Assembly (NCBI RefSeq): GCF_014191355.1
Contig: NZ_JACHWM010000004.1
Span: 1-64,000, forward strand
DNA: 64,000 nt
Reading direction: 5' to 3'
From: Methylobacterium sp. R2-1
Lineage (GTDB): Bacteria; Pseudomonadota; Alphaproteobacteria; Rhizobiales; Beijerinckiaceae
Shown: piece after piece, positions 38,180 to 46,729 of the stretch
Layout: each line of letters opens with the position of its first letter
Position numbering within the stretch: the stretch's first letter is position 1
Notes under the pieces: model-generated
Seen by the model: only the letters and a program-made list of their open reading frames with translations
Told to the model about the DNA's origin: nothing
The model's database searches: none
Position numbers and translations under genes: made by a program

Positions 38180-38230
38180 TGTGCACCGCTGCCGTCTTGG
38201 CAGTTGCAGCGGCGAAGGAGCGATGCGCGC

Positions 38231-39691
38231 GTGAAGGCGGACATCGACAGGCACGAGTTGAGGCAGATCATCGCCGGCCTGAGCGAGGGCGTGATCCTTG
38301 TCGAGCCCGACCAGACCATCGCCTACGCGAACGAGGCCGCGCTCGCCATGCACGGGGTCGAGAGCATTGACGAACTCGGGCGTGACGTCGATGCCTACCG
38401 CGCGCGCTTCGCCCTGCGCTACCGCAACAATCGGACGCCCGAGCATTACCCCATCGAGCGGGTACTCGCCGGCGAACGCTTCCACGACGTCGTCGTCGAG
38501 GTTCGGCGAGCCGACCGACCGGAGGTCGCCTTCGTCCACTCCTTGCGCAGCTTGGTCGCCACCGACCGGGAGGGACGCCCGAGTTGCCTGGCACTGATCC
38601 TGAAGGACGTCTCGGACCAGTTCGAGGCCGAGCAGCGCTTCGAGGCGACATTCAACGCGAACCCCGCACCCGCCGTCATCACTCGCCTGTCGGACCTACG
38701 ACACGTGAAGGTCAACGCCGGCTTCCTCGAAATGACGGGTCATACCCATGATGCCGTCATCGGTCGCAGCGTCTACGAGGTCGACGTTCTGGCCGGCGCA
38801 CGCAACCGCGAACTCGCGATCAACCGCCTGAACGAGGGCACCACCATTCCCCAGATGGAGGCCTGCCTCGATCTGCCGGACGGCGACAGCCGCTTCGTCA
38901 TCGTGGCCGGCCAGTCCATCGAGATGGGCGACGAGCCCTGCATGCTTTTCACCTTCGCCGACCTCGAACTGCGCCGGAAGGCCGAGACAGCTTTGCGCCA
39001 GAGCGAAGAGCGCTTCGCCAAGGCGTTCCGGCTGACCCCCGTCCCGACCCTGTTGGCGCGGCTCGACACCTTCACGGTGACTGCCTTCAACGAGGCGTTC
39101 ACCCGGGTGTTCGGACACGGCGAGGACGACGTGTCGGGGCGCTCGTTTACCGAGATCGGGCTCTGGGTCGTTGGGATGACCGGTGAACGGTTCGAGGAAA
39201 CGGTACGGCGGACCGGGTTCATCTCCGGGCAGGAAGTCTGCCTTCGTCACCAAGACGGATCGGAACTCGACTGTCTTGCCTCCGCCGAGCGGGTAGAGAT
39301 CGGCGAGGAGACTTTCGCGCTCCTCGTCCTGCAGGACATCACCGATCGAAAGCGCGGCGAACGTGAGCTGTTCGAGGCCATCGAGACGGTGATGGCTGAT
39401 ACCTCCTGGTTCAGCCGCGGGCTCATCGAGAAGCTGGCCAATCTGCGCCAGCCGGGGACCTCAGACGGTAGCGGTGAGAGCCCGCTTCTCACGGTGCGCG
39501 AGCGCCAGATTCTCAATCTGATCTGCTCCGGCTTGGCCGACGAGGCCATCGCCAAGCGGCTCAACCTCTCACGCAACACCGTGCGCAATCATGGCGCCGC
39601 GCTCTACCGCAAGCTGGGCGTTCACAAGCGGTCGGAAGCCGTGATCTGGGGTCGGGAAAACGGTTTCCCCCTCGTCACGCCCGGTAATTAA
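38231..39691 (+). CDS. PAS-domain LuxR-family regulator
   Basis: Cytoplasmic protein of 486 aa. Three PAS-like domains (about 8-130, 135-245 and 260-380; ends marked by LILKDVSDQF, LFTFADLELRRKAE and LVLQDITDRKRGE) precede a LuxR/GerE helix-turn-helix (about 420-480: LTVRERQILNLICSGLADEA, then LNLSRNTVRNHGAALYRKLG). It should sense a signal through PAS and bind DNA directly. The start is a GTG with AAGGAG 10 nt upstream. An EcfG-like promoter precedes it, and a row of CsbD/DUF883 genes follows. No cofactor-binding residues can be assigned with confidence. Confidence 0.88.
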   Translation: MKADIDRHELRQIIAGLSEGVILVEPDQTIAYANEAALAMHGVESIDELGRDVDAYRARFALRYRNNRTPEHYPIERVLAGERFHDVVVEVRRADRPEVAFVHSLRSLVATDREGRPSCLALILKDVSDQFEAEQRFEATFNANPAPAVITRLSDLRHVKVNAGFLEMTGHTHDAVIGRSVYEVDVLAGARNRELAINRLNEGTTIPQMEACLDLPDGDSRFVIVAGQSIEMGDEPCMLFTFADLELRRKAETALRQSEERFAKAFRLTPVPTLLARLDTFTVTAFNEAFTRVFGHGEDDVSGRSFTEIGLWVVGMTGERFEETVRRTGFISGQEVCLRHQDGSELDCLASAERVEIGEETFALLVLQDITDRKRGERELFEAIETVMADTSWFSRGLIEKLANLRQPGTSDGSGESPLLTVRERQILNLICSGLADEAIAKRLNLSRNTVRNHGAALYRKLGVHKRSEAVIWGRENGFPLVTPGN

Positions 39692-39761
39692 AAACCGGTC
39701 TACTGGTATTTTCGCACTATTGATCGGCGCGATCCAGTGGACATCTGAGGCGGGGCGGAGA

Positions 39762-39941
39762 ATGTCAGTCACCGACGAGGTGGACGTGACCAGCCGCGCG
39801 AAGCCGGACTGCGCCGAGCACACCAAAGGCTCGGTGAAGCAGGTCCTTGGCAAGCTCACCGGTGATTTCCGGACCGAAGCCGAAGGCAAGGCTCAGAAGC
39901 GACGGGCGCGGCCATCCGAGCCGCCTCCGCGCCGCGACTGA
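39762..39941 (+). CDS. CsbD-like small protein
   Basis: Hydrophilic protein of 59 aa with the CsbD core pattern HTKGSVKQVLGKLTGDFRTEAEGKAQ followed by a basic, Pro-rich tail (RRARPSEPPPRRD). CsbD proteins are general-stress proteins of unknown mechanism. The first of a run of such genes; about 70 bp after the PAS-LuxR gene. Start chosen at the ATG before SVTDEVDV, which has GGAG just upstream. Confidence 0.7.
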   Translation: MSVTDEVDVTSRAKPDCAEHTKGSVKQVLGKLTGDFRTEAEGKAQKRRARPSEPPPRRD

Positions 39942-39955
39942 GCCGAAGCGGACCC

Positions 39956-39974
39956 GGCGCCGTCCGACGGCGCC
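39956..39974. other. GC-rich hairpin between CsbD genes
   Basis: Palindrome GGCGCCGTCCGACGGCGCC (7-bp stem, 5-nt loop) between the first two CsbD-type genes, without a T-tract. It could dampen readthrough or protect mRNA ends. Confidence 0.4.
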
Positions 39975-40005
39975 ATCCTCCACGAAACCCAAGCAGGAGA
40001 ACACC

Positions 40006-40347
40006 ATGGTCGATACAGACAGGATCACCGGCGCCGCGAAGGAACTTGGCGGCAGGGTACAGGGCGCCGTCGGCGATCTTACGGGCTCGAAGAGCGAGGC
40101 GGTCGAAGGCCGCTTCCGCGAAGCCCAAGGAACTGCAGAGAACCTCTACGGCCAAGCCAAGGACGCCGTGCGGCACGTCGCCGACGAGGCGGTCGACTAT
40201 GCCGAGGACGGCTACGACTACGGGCGCCGCACCCTGCGCGAGGGGTCCCGCGAAGTCGGTGAATACGTGTCCGACTCGCCCGTCGCCTCGCTTCTCATCG
40301 CGGGTGCCATCGGCTTCGGCCTCGGCCTGCTCGTCAGCCGGCTCTGA
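40006..40347 (+). CDS. CsbD/DUF883 fusion-like membrane-anchored stress protein
   Basis: Protein of 113 aa. Residues 1-45 follow the CsbD pattern ([30 protein letters not shown], read in two parts), the middle is a charged helix ([20 protein letters not shown]), and the C-terminus is a DUF883/YqjD-like hydrophobic helix rich in glycine ([18 protein letters not shown]). YqjD-type proteins tether to the inner membrane and bind ribosomes in stationary phase in E. coli; that is family knowledge, not shown here. Start at the ATG after AGGAGAACACC. Confidence 0.75.
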   Translation: MVDTDRITGAAKELGGRVQGAVGDLTGSKSEAVEGRFREAQGTAENLYGQAKDAVRHVADEAVDYAEDGYDYGRRTLREGSREVGEYVSDSPVASLLIAGAIGFGLGLLVSRL

Positions 40348-40392
40348 CCCTTTCCCCTTCTTCGACTTTAACCGACTCATCGGAGTTCAAGC

Positions 40393-41301
40393 GTGACCAC
40401 GATCACAAACCTATCCCCCGTCGCCGGCGACACGCGGGCTGTCCTCCTCAACGAGGTCTCCTGGGGTGCCATCTTCGCCGGCACCGTCGTCGCCCTGGTG
40501 ACGCAGGTCGTCCTGAACCTGGTCGGGGTGGGTGTCGGTCTGGCCGCGGTCGGCACGAACGCCGCCGACAACCCGGCCGCCTCGACCTTCTCGCTCGGCG
40601 CGGGGCTGTGGTTCGTGATCTCCGGCGTCGTCGCCTCCCTGGCCGGCGGCCTCATCGCGGGTCGCCTCTCCGGCAGGCCGCTGGCGGGTGCCGCGGCGCT
40701 GCACGGACTCGTCTCCTGGGCGGTCACCACGCTGGTGGTGCTGTACCTGCTGACCTCCGCGGTGGGCGGCCTCGTCGGCGGAACGCTGAGCACCGTCTCG
40801 GGCGCCCTCGGCGGCGCGGGCAACCTCGTCGGCGGCACCGTGCAGACGGCTGCTCAGGCGGCGGCGCCGTCGCTGTCCAAGATCTCCAACCCGCTCGACG
40901 GCATCGAGCAGAAGGTCCGCGAGCAATCCGCCGGCCAGGATCCGCAGGCGGCCCGCGATGCCGCGGTCGCGGCGGTCCGTGCCGTGCTGACCGGCGATCC
41001 CGCGCAGAAGGAGCAGGCCAAGAGCCGCGCGGCCGATGCGCTCGCCAAGGCGCAGGGCATCGCGCCCGACCAAGCCAAGACGCAGATCGACGACTACCAG
41101 AAGCAGTACGAGCAGGCCGTGGCGACGGCCAAGCAGAAGGCGGAGGCCGCTGCCGTCGCCGCCAAGTCGGCGGCCACGCAGGGCGCCTTCTACGCCGCCC
41201 TCGCGCTGATCCTCGGTGCTCTTGCCGCCTTCTTCGGCGGCCGCCTCGGCGCGCCGGCCCCCGTCACCGCGCTCGGTACCTACGACGCCCGCCGCGCCTG
41301 A
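40393..41301 (+). CDS. PhnA-like multi-pass membrane protein
   Basis: Protein of 302 aa starting at GTG. Three hydrophobic segments lie in the first 140 residues ([58 protein letters not shown]). A long Ala/Gln/Lys-rich soluble helix follows (about 165-265) and then a C-terminal membrane helix ([19 protein letters not shown]). Such proteins are annotated PhnA-like in Methylobacterium but have no demonstrated phosphonate role. Its place in a CsbD array suggests envelope stress. The helix would lie in the cytoplasm or periplasm, orientation unknown. Confidence 0.7.
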   Translation: MTTITNLSPVAGDTRAVLLNEVSWGAIFAGTVVALVTQVVLNLVGVGVGLAAVGTNAADNPAASTFSLGAGLWFVISGVVASLAGGLIAGRLSGRPLAGAAALHGLVSWAVTTLVVLYLLTSAVGGLVGGTLSTVSGALGGAGNLVGGTVQTAAQAAAPSLSKISNPLDGIEQKVREQSAGQDPQAARDAAVAAVRAVLTGDPAQKEQAKSRAADALAKAQGIAPDQAKTQIDDYQKQYEQAVATAKQKAEAAAVAAKSAATQGAFYAALALILGALAAFFGGRLGAPAPVTALGTYDARRA

Positions 41302-41387
41302 CCGCTTCCCCTCGGCTCCCGCCACGCGGCAGGGGCCTCCCCGACCGGCGATGCCGGTCATCACCAACCGGAACAGGAGACCATCCG

Positions 41388-41591
41388 ATGAGCAGCACCA
41401 CCGACAAGATCAAGGGCCTCGCCAACGAGGCTGTCGGCACCATCAAGCAGGGCGTCGGCAACGCGACCGGCAATGACAAGCTCGTGGCCGAAGGCAAGGC
41501 GCAGGAGCTCAAGGGCGAGGCGCAGAAGACGGTGGGCGACGTCAAGGACGGCGCCAAGACCCTCGCCGACAAGGTCGTCGGCAAACACTGA
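41388..41591 (+). CDS. CsbD family protein
   Basis: Canonical CsbD of 67 aa: [20 protein letters not shown], then [18 protein letters not shown] and a Lys-rich end. It is acidic/basic balanced, hydrophilic and probably partly disordered. AGGAG precedes the ATG by about 9 nt. Members are induced by general stress in many bacteria. Confidence 0.88.
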   Translation: MSSTTDKIKGLANEAVGTIKQGVGNATGNDKLVAEGKAQELKGEAQKTVGDVKDGAKTLADKVVGKH

Positions 41592-41623
41592 TCCTTGCGC
41601 TGATCCTTGCGCTGACCGATCCG

Positions 41624-41646
41624 CGGGGCCGGCCGGGCCGGCCCCG
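41624..41646 (+). terminator. Strong GC hairpin after csbD
   Basis: A perfect 10-bp stem (CGGGGCCGGC / GCCGGCCCCG) with loop CGG follows the csbD stop by about 30 bp. The stem is almost the same sequence as the rpsA terminator stem. No T-tract follows, so termination may be partial. A short tandem repeat (GATCCTTGCGCT twice) lies between the stop and the hairpin. Confidence 0.4.
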
Positions 41647-41676
41647 TCCCCTCGCTCTCGACTGCAGGAGAGAACC

Positions 41677-42060
41677 ATGAATCGCGATCAGTTCCGCGGC
41701 GCCTCCCGTCACATCAAGGGTCGTGCCCAGACCGCCCTCGGCGGCGTCACGGGTGACCCCGCCCGCCAAGTGCGCGGCGCCGTGAACCAGGTCGCCGGCG
41801 GAGCGCAGTACGCCTATGGTAGCGCCCGCGACCGGGCGGAGGATCTCGCCCGCGACGGACGCCACCTCGCCCACGCCGCCCGCGAGCGGGCCGACGACTG
41901 GATCGAGGACGGCCGCCGCTTCGTCGGCGAGGCCCGGCGCCACGGCCGGGACTACGGCCGGCGCGCCGTCCGCTACGCGGAGACGAACCGCAGCTCGACC
42001 CTGCTCGGCCTCGTGGCCGCCGCCTTCGCCCTCGGCTGGTTCGCGCGTCCGACTCGCTGA
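41677..42060 (+). CDS. CsbD-DUF883-like membrane-anchored protein
   Basis: Protein of 127 aa: an N-terminal CsbD-like part (HIKGRAQTALGGVTGDPARQ), a strongly charged Arg/Asp/Glu helix (about 45-105) and a C-terminal hydrophobic helix (TLLGLVAAAFALGWFARPTR). The same layout as the gene at 40006, with a different sequence, indicating an old duplication. AGGAG lies 8 nt before the ATG. Confidence 0.72.
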   Translation: MNRDQFRGASRHIKGRAQTALGGVTGDPARQVRGAVNQVAGGAQYAYGSARDRAEDLARDGRHLAHAARERADDWIEDGRRFVGEARRHGRDYGRRAVRYAETNRSSTLLGLVAAAFALGWFARPTR

Positions 42061-42082
42061 ACGGTTCAACCTGGAAACGCCC

Positions 42083-42187
42083 ATGATCCGCAAGCTTCTC
42101 ACCGCCCTCGTGCTGCCGAGGGTCATCGCCTTCGTCAGCCGCAGGCTGAGCGGTCGGACCAAAGCCCCCTCGCACGGCCGGCTCTGA
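42083..42187 (+). CDS. Very small basic hydrophobic protein
   Basis: A 34-aa frame: [20 protein letters not shown] followed by a basic tail. It could form one amphipathic or membrane helix. A GGAAAC sequence lies about 8 nt upstream. It fits tightly between two cluster genes on the same strand with 22 bp and 40 bp gaps, which is the main argument that it is real. Confidence 0.45.
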   Translation: MIRKLLTALVLPRVIAFVSRRLSGRTKAPSHGRL

Positions 42188-42227
42188 GTCGGACCGGCGG
42201 TACACCCTTTCCGAAGGAGAAGACGCC

Positions 42228-42710
42228 ATGAGCAAGGGATACCCCTCGATGACGGCCCTGCTGGGCCTGCTGGCCATCGCCGGCTACCAGAACCGGGACA
42301 AGATCGCCGAGTTGCTGAAGGGGCAGCCCGACCGGGCCGGCCACGTTTCGGCCCCGCCGGCGTCGAATGCCGCCCCCAACACGGGCGACACCGGCACGCT
42401 CGACAACCTCGCCGGCCTGCTCGGCGGCATCAGCTCGGCCGGTGTCGGCGGCCTGATCGCCTCCGGGCTGAACGAACTCGTCGAGCATTTCACCAAGGGC
42501 GGACACGGCGAGGCAGCGAATTCCTGGGTCCGGCAGGGACCGAACCGCGACATCGCCGAAGCCGATCTCGAGCGCGCCATCGGCTCCGAGACGCTCGACC
42601 ACCTCACGCAGCAGACCGGCTTGAGCCGCGCCGCGCTGCTGTCACGCCTCTCGCGTGAGCTTCCTTCGGCGATCGACCGGTACTCGCCGGACGGGCGCCT
42701 TCCGGCCTGA
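42228..42710 (+). CDS. YidB/DUF937 family protein
   Basis: Protein of 160 aa. The family pattern is visible in [20 protein letters not shown] (about 64-84), [13 protein letters not shown] and a C-terminal helix containing [20 protein letters not shown]. The N-terminal hydrophobic part ([18 protein letters not shown]) is typical of DUF937 members. Function is not known. GAAGGAG lies 7 nt before the ATG. It closes the stress-gene run. Confidence 0.8.
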   Translation: MSKGYPSMTALLGLLAIAGYQNRDKIAELLKGQPDRAGHVSAPPASNAAPNTGDTGTLDNLAGLLGGISSAGVGGLIASGLNELVEHFTKGGHGEAANSWVRQGPNRDIAEADLERAIGSETLDHLTQQTGLSRAALLSRLSRELPSAIDRYSPDGRLPA

Positions 42711-42852
42711 CCATTCCGGACCGGACGCGATCTGTCCGGTCCGCCATCCACTCTCCTATGCAGCCGGGCCTATGTAGGCGGGGCGATCACGGACGGAACG
42801 GCTTCGGAGGAACGGCCTTGTTCGTGAACCTTCGTCTCGGATCTCGCTCCCG

Positions 42853-43464
42853 ATGGACAAGTTCGTCTACTATCTCATCACCTTCCTCGAATCCGCCCTG
42901 TCGGTCGTCGGCATCCGCGCGACCTACGAGGAGCCGCGCTACACGGTGGTCGAACGGCTCGACCGCAGGGTGGAAATCCGGGATTACGACGGGCGCGTGG
43001 CGGTCGAGACGGACGCCAAGGGCCAGCATGACGGCGAGGCGTTCGGGCGCCTGTTCCGGTACATCACGGGCACGAACGGCGGCGGGACCCGTATCGCGAT
43101 GACCGCGCCCGTCGAGACCGGAGGCCGCCTGATCGCGATGACCGTGCCGGTCGAGCAGGGCGCGGCGGGCACGATGCGGTTCTACCTGCCTCGGAAAGTG
43201 GCCGAGGCCGGGGCGCCGGAACCGACCGAGCCCGGCGTGCGGCTGGCGCGAATCCCGCCCGAACGGCTGGCGGTCCTGCGCTTCTCCGGCCGCGCGACGC
43301 CCGAAGCGCGCGAGACGCAAGCCCGCATTCTCGCCGAGGTACTGGACAAAGCGGGACGGATGCCGGCGCAGCCGCCCTTCTTCATGGGCTATGATCCGCC
43401 CTTCTCGATTCCCTTCCTGCGGAGGAACGAGGTCGCCGTGCGGTTACCACCCGCGAAGGCATGA
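42853..43464 (+). CDS. SOUL-family heme-binding protein
   Basis: Protein of 203 aa. SOUL-family marks: YEEPRYTVVERLDRRVEIRDY at the start of the fold, IAMTAPVE, the repeat IAMTVPVE, then MRFYLPRK, and a C-terminal YDPPF...RRNEVAVRL. SOUL proteins bind heme or porphyrins; the N-terminal hydrophobic stretch (YYLITFLESALSVVG) may anchor it to the membrane. The gene converges on the malonate operon. Confidence 0.85.
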   Translation: MDKFVYYLITFLESALSVVGIRATYEEPRYTVVERLDRRVEIRDYDGRVAVETDAKGQHDGEAFGRLFRYITGTNGGGTRIAMTAPVETGGRLIAMTVPVEQGAAGTMRFYLPRKVAEAGAPEPTEPGVRLARIPPERLAVLRFSGRATPEARETQARILAEVLDKAGRMPAQPPFFMGYDPPFSIPFLRRNEVAVRLPPAKA

Positions 43465-43541
43465 GCGGCAGTGATTGTTCTCGGCCACGCCGCGCGTCCG
43501 CCGCTCGGTGCACGTCGGTCGCCCCGCGTGGCAGGGCACCC

Positions 43542-44465
43542 TCAGCGACCTTTGATCCATTCCGCGGCTCCGGAAGCGGAGCGGAATTCTTCGAGGGCGT
43601 GAACACGTGCCCCCGGGATCGCCTCGCGGGCCATGGTTGCGAGGGCGTGGCCGGGGCCAAGTTCGAGCACGGTCTCGCAGCCGTATTCCCGGCAGGCCAC
43701 CAGGCAGGCAGCCCAATCGATCGTCTCGGAGATCTGGCGCGCGAGCTTCGACAACCCGGCCTGAACCTCGAAGACGGCCGCGCCGTCGAGCCCGCTGATC
43801 AGCCGCGGAGCCCCGGCCGGGGGGCGCCGCGGGTGCTCGGCCGCGAGGGCCTCCTCGAAGCGTCGGCTCGCGTCGCGCAGCAGCGGCGTGTGCGAGGGCG
43901 TCCGAACCGACAGGACAACGGCCCGCTGCGCGCCGGCCGCTCGGGCCGCCGAACAGACCTCTTCCAGCGCTGAACGCGGCCCGCCGACGACGGCGCTGTC
44001 GGCGGCGTTGCGGATTGCGAGGTGGCAGCCGTGGCGTCCGGCGATCGTCTCGATTTCCGCGAGGCGCAGCCCCCGGATGCCGGCCAGCGCGAAGCCCTCG
44101 CCGCTGGCCGCATCCATCGCTTCGGCCCGGATTGCGGCGAGGCGCAGGATCACCTCCGCGTCGAAGCGGGCGGCGCAGCCCCAGGCCGCGAGATCGCCGA
44201 TGCTGTACCCGGCAACGATCACGCGGGCCGGGCGCGCCGCCTCCACGATGGTCCAACCCGCCAGCGCCGCGACGCAGCAGAGGATCTGCCCGGTGCGGTT
44301 GCCGTGCAGATCCGCGCCCGGCGAACGGACGAACTCGCGCGGGTCGTGGCCGAGGACACGCTCCGCCGCCGCGAAGATCGGTGCGGCATCGGGCCAATCC
44401 GCGGTGAGATCGAACATCCTCGGATGCTGGCCGCCCTGGCCGGAGAGGAGGACCGCGAGCGTCAC
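43542..44465 (-). CDS. mdcH: Malonate decarboxylase malonyl transferase (epsilon)
   Basis: Acyltransferase of 307 aa that loads malonyl groups from malonyl-CoA onto the MdcC carrier. FabD-like marks are LLSGQGGQHPRMF at the start, the nucleophile Ser88 in VAGYSIGDLA, and PSHTPLL with the catalytic His. Last gene of the operon; its ATG overlaps the mdcB stop by 4 bp. Confidence 0.92.
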   Translation of the reverse strand: MTLAVLLSGQGGQHPRMFDLTADWPDAAPIFAAAERVLGHDPREFVRSPGADLHGNRTGQILCCVAALAGWTIVEAARPARVIVAGYSIGDLAAWGCAARFDAEVILRLAAIRAEAMDAASGEGFALAGIRGLRLAEIETIAGRHGCHLAIRNAADSAVVGGPRSALEEVCSAARAAGAQRAVVLSVRTPSHTPLLRDASRRFEEALAAEHPRRPPAGAPRLISGLDGAAVFEVQAGLSKLARQISETIDWAACLVACREYGCETVLELGPGHALATMAREAIPGARVHALEEFRSASGAAEWIKGR

Positions 44466-45325
44466 GGGCGACCCTCGATGGCGTCCACGAACAGCGTCAT
44501 GGCGAGGAGGTCGGCTGCGCCGCCGGGGCTGAGATTGCGGGCGATGAAGGCGCGGTGCAACGCCTCCGCACGCAAGCGCCAGCGGGGATGCCCGATGCCT
44601 CCTTCGGCGATGAACCGCGCGGCCTCGGCCCGCGCGAAGGCGAACCCTTCGGGACCGCCCCGATGCAGCAGGTTGGTGTCCTCGATATGCCCGATCAGGG
44701 CAAGGCAGGCCTCCACCCGCGCCGCCTCGTCGTCGCCGGGATGAAGCCGCCGGCCCCTCTGCAGGGCCGGCAGCCCGACCCGGTAGAGGCTCGGGAATCC
44801 GGCAGCGGCCTCGGCCGGCGCCCCGCCGACGCCGTGGCGGCGGCGTGCCCGCGCCCCAGGGGCATGCAGCAACACCGGACCTTCGAGGATGGTCGCACCG
44901 TAGCGGTCGCGCACGAGGGCACCGAGCGCCCCGGCGATCGGGCGCGGCAGGGCTCCGGCCGCGGCGCAGAGGAGGCCGAGCCCGAAGATGGCGCCGCGAT
45001 GGGTGTTCACGCCACCGGTCGCCACCCGCATCGCCGCCTCCGCTTGGAGACCGATGCGGCGCAGAGCCGGCATCGGCGCGCCCGCCGCACCGGCTCGAGC
45101 GAGATCGCCGAAGAACGGCGTGATCGCCGCGGTGCTCGCCCGAAACGTGCCCGCATCCATGTCGGCGTGGCTGCCGGAATCGATCGGACTGACGAGGCCC
45201 GGCTTCGGATAGGTTTCGAGTTCGAGCCGAAGGGCCTGTGCGGCCGCTCGCGCGATCATGTCGGCCGATGACGAGCGATCGACATCCTCTTCCGGGCGAG
45301 GCCGGAGCGCCGAGAGCGGGCTCAT
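44462..45325 (-). CDS. mdcB: Triphosphoribosyl-dephospho-CoA synthase
   Basis: Enzyme of 287 aa of the CitG/MdcB family that makes the 2'-(5''-triphosphoribosyl)-3'-dephospho-CoA precursor of the MdcC prosthetic group. Motifs: ALRLELETYPKPGLVSPIDSG, MDAGTFRASTAAI, GVNTHRGAIFGLG and a C-terminal SPGGAADLLAMTLF. It overlaps mdcG and mdcH by 4 bp each, so translation is coupled. Confidence 0.93.
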   Translation of the reverse strand: MSPLSALRPRPEEDVDRSSSADMIARAAAQALRLELETYPKPGLVSPIDSGSHADMDAGTFRASTAAITPFFGDLARAGAAGAPMPALRRIGLQAEAAMRVATGGVNTHRGAIFGLGLLCAAAGALPRPIAGALGALVRDRYGATILEGPVLLHAPGARARRRHGVGGAPAEAAAGFPSLYRVGLPALQRGRRLHPGDDEAARVEACLALIGHIEDTNLLHRGGPEGFAFARAEAARFIAEGGIGHPRWRLRAEALHRAFIARNLSPGGAADLLAMTLFVDAIEGRP

Positions 45326-46005
45326 TCCAAACCTCGTGCCGAACCGCCCACCAGTTCGCCCGCCAGAACGGCGCCGGCCTCGCGCAGGGCGAGGTGGTCG
45401 CGATGCTTGACCAGAACCGTGTCGCCGGGCGCAGCGGCGTGCAGTTCGCGCCAGTTCACGCCGCCGCTGTCCGAAAGCAGGATCTCGCCGTCGAGGCGCA
45501 TCGGCGCCTGCGCCTCGGTCTCCGCGAGACCATCGAGGAGCGCGGGCGGCACCGCGCCGCTGATCGGCCAGAGCAGGTCGAGGTCCGACTGCTCGGACAG
45601 GTAGGGCAGACCGGTGAGGCTCTGCCAGAGCAGGCTCCCGAAAGGGCGCGGCGAGAGGCCGTGGCGCTCACCGAGAGCGATGACCGCCTCCAGCGTCGCG
45701 GCCCAGGCAGGCGGACACGCGCCGCGTGCCTCGGCAAGGAGAACGGGGCGGCGCGGGCGGACCCCCTCCGGCAGGAGGGCGAGGCCGATGCGGCGCTTGC
45801 CGTCGCGCGGCGGCAGCGGCAGGCCGACCGGGACGAGCTCCGCCTCTTCCCCTGGATGCCACCGGCGCAGGATAACCGGCCGCCCGTCTTCCACCCAGGC
45901 CGCAACATGCGGCACCCCCGCGAGGTCTGCTCGGCCGGCGATCGCCGCAGCCCAGGCTTGCGGCTCGACGTCGAGGAGGTCGTGGCGCCGGTAAGCCTCA
46001 GCCAA
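45322..46005 (-). CDS. mdcG: Malonate decarboxylase holo-[acyl-carrier] synthase
   Basis: Phosphoribosyl-dephospho-CoA transferase of 227 aa that attaches the prosthetic group to MdcC. Marks: RRHDLLDV near the start, PVILRRWHPGEEAELVPVGL, and the nucleotidyltransferase-like patch SEQSDLDLLWP with its Asp pair. The start is placed at a TTG overlapping the mdcE stop; a GTG at 46068 would add 21 residues but overlap mdcE by 71 bp. Confidence 0.88.
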   Translation of the reverse strand: MAEAYRRHDLLDVEPQAWAAAIAGRADLAGVPHVAAWVEDGRPVILRRWHPGEEAELVPVGLPLPPRDGKRRIGLALLPEGVRPRRPVLLAEARGACPPAWAATLEAVIALGERHGLSPRPFGSLLWQSLTGLPYLSEQSDLDLLWPISGAVPPALLDGLAETEAQAPMRLDGEILLSDSGGVNWRELHAAAPGDTVLVKHRDHLALREAGAVLAGELVGGSARGLE

Positions 46006-46729
46006 AAGCCGCGTCCCGGACCACCTGCGCGGCGATCTCTTCCGCCACCGGACGTCCGCCGCGCTCACGTCCGAGCCGGTCGCGGGAATCCTCGTTAGGC
46101 ATGGCGTCGATCACGGCGGCGATCTGGTCCGCCAGAGGCTGGTCCGGATCGAGCACCGCCTGCACCGCGCCGGTGCGCACCATGTTGTCGAGGCCGGGCG
46201 CGAAGACCGGCGTGTCCTTGGCCATCGCCTCCAGCCGGTCGAGGGGCAGCTTCGTCACGCGCGCCACGGACGGCAGATCCATCACGCTGGGGTTCGCCCC
46301 CGGCAGGCCGACGAGGACGCGGGTCGCCAGGGCCGTGGCGATGAAGGCGCCCGCCGCCGAGTGGCCGTAGATCAGTCCGACGGTCGGATGGCCCTGGGCA
46401 TCGGCGAGCAGAAGCGACTTGGCGAGGTGGGCGAGGTACTCGTTGAGACCAAGCAACTCGTCGCGCCGGCTCATGCGCTGGCTGTCGGAATCGATGGCCA
46501 CGAGGATCGGCGTGCCGCCGCCCCGGCGCACCACGTCGAGGACATGGCCCGCGAGCCGGCAGGCGCCGTCGACGCCGAGCGCCGTGTCGCCGTCGATGCC
46601 GATCACCGCGAGCCGGCCGCCGCGGAATGGGCCCTCGCCGCCGACGAGGCCGTCCTCCACGACGGCCGAATGGCCGTCGGGGAAGAGCGCAGACAGGATC
46701 TCCGGCAGCGTCGTCTTAGCGCGCGTCAT
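45998..46729 (-). CDS. mdcE: Malonate decarboxylase gamma subunit
   Basis: Carboxyltransferase-fold subunit of 243 aa that with MdcD decarboxylates the malonyl-thioester. Family marks: GGEGPFRGGRLAVIGIDGD, VAIDSDSQRMSRRDELLGLN, LIYGHSAAGAF and PNEDSRDRLGRERGGRP. The chosen ATG (before TRAKTTLPEIL) overlaps the mdcD end by 14 bp; a start 11 codons earlier is possible. Confidence 0.93.
   Translation of the reverse strand: MTRAKTTLPEILSALFPDGHSAVVEDGLVGGEGPFRGGRLAVIGIDGDTALGVDGACRLAGHVLDVVRRGGGTPILVAIDSDSQRMSRRDELLGLNEYLAHLAKSLLLADAQGHPTVGLIYGHSAAGAFIATALATRVLVGLPGANPSVMDLPSVARVTKLPLDRLEAMAKDTPVFAPGLDNMVRTGAVQAVLDPDQPLADQIAAVIDAMPNEDSRDRLGRERGGRPVAEEIAAQVVRDAAFG

Larger units (their letters stand above)
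37859..38230. other. Intergenic region downstream of tRNA-Met
   Basis: About 370 bp. It contains the tRNA terminator and an EcfG-like promoter, listed separately. A frame from 37927 reads through with protein-like composition in the middle (LLLRLERTQPGRFLRDLGID) but lacks a ribosome site and runs out of frame into the PAS-LuxR gene, so it is not called. Confidence 0.45.

Noticed and set aside
37927..38370. Plus frame running into the PAS-LuxR gene
   Set aside because: Middle part looks protein-like, but it lacks a ribosome site and overlaps the secure regulator in another frame.
41591..41615. Short tandem repeat GATCCTTGCGCT after csbD
   Set aside because: Only two copies of about 12 bp; too short to be more than a local duplication.
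42790..42850. GGAAC motifs before the SOUL gene as EcfG promoter
   Set aside because: Two GGAAC occur, but neither has CGTT at 16-17 bp.
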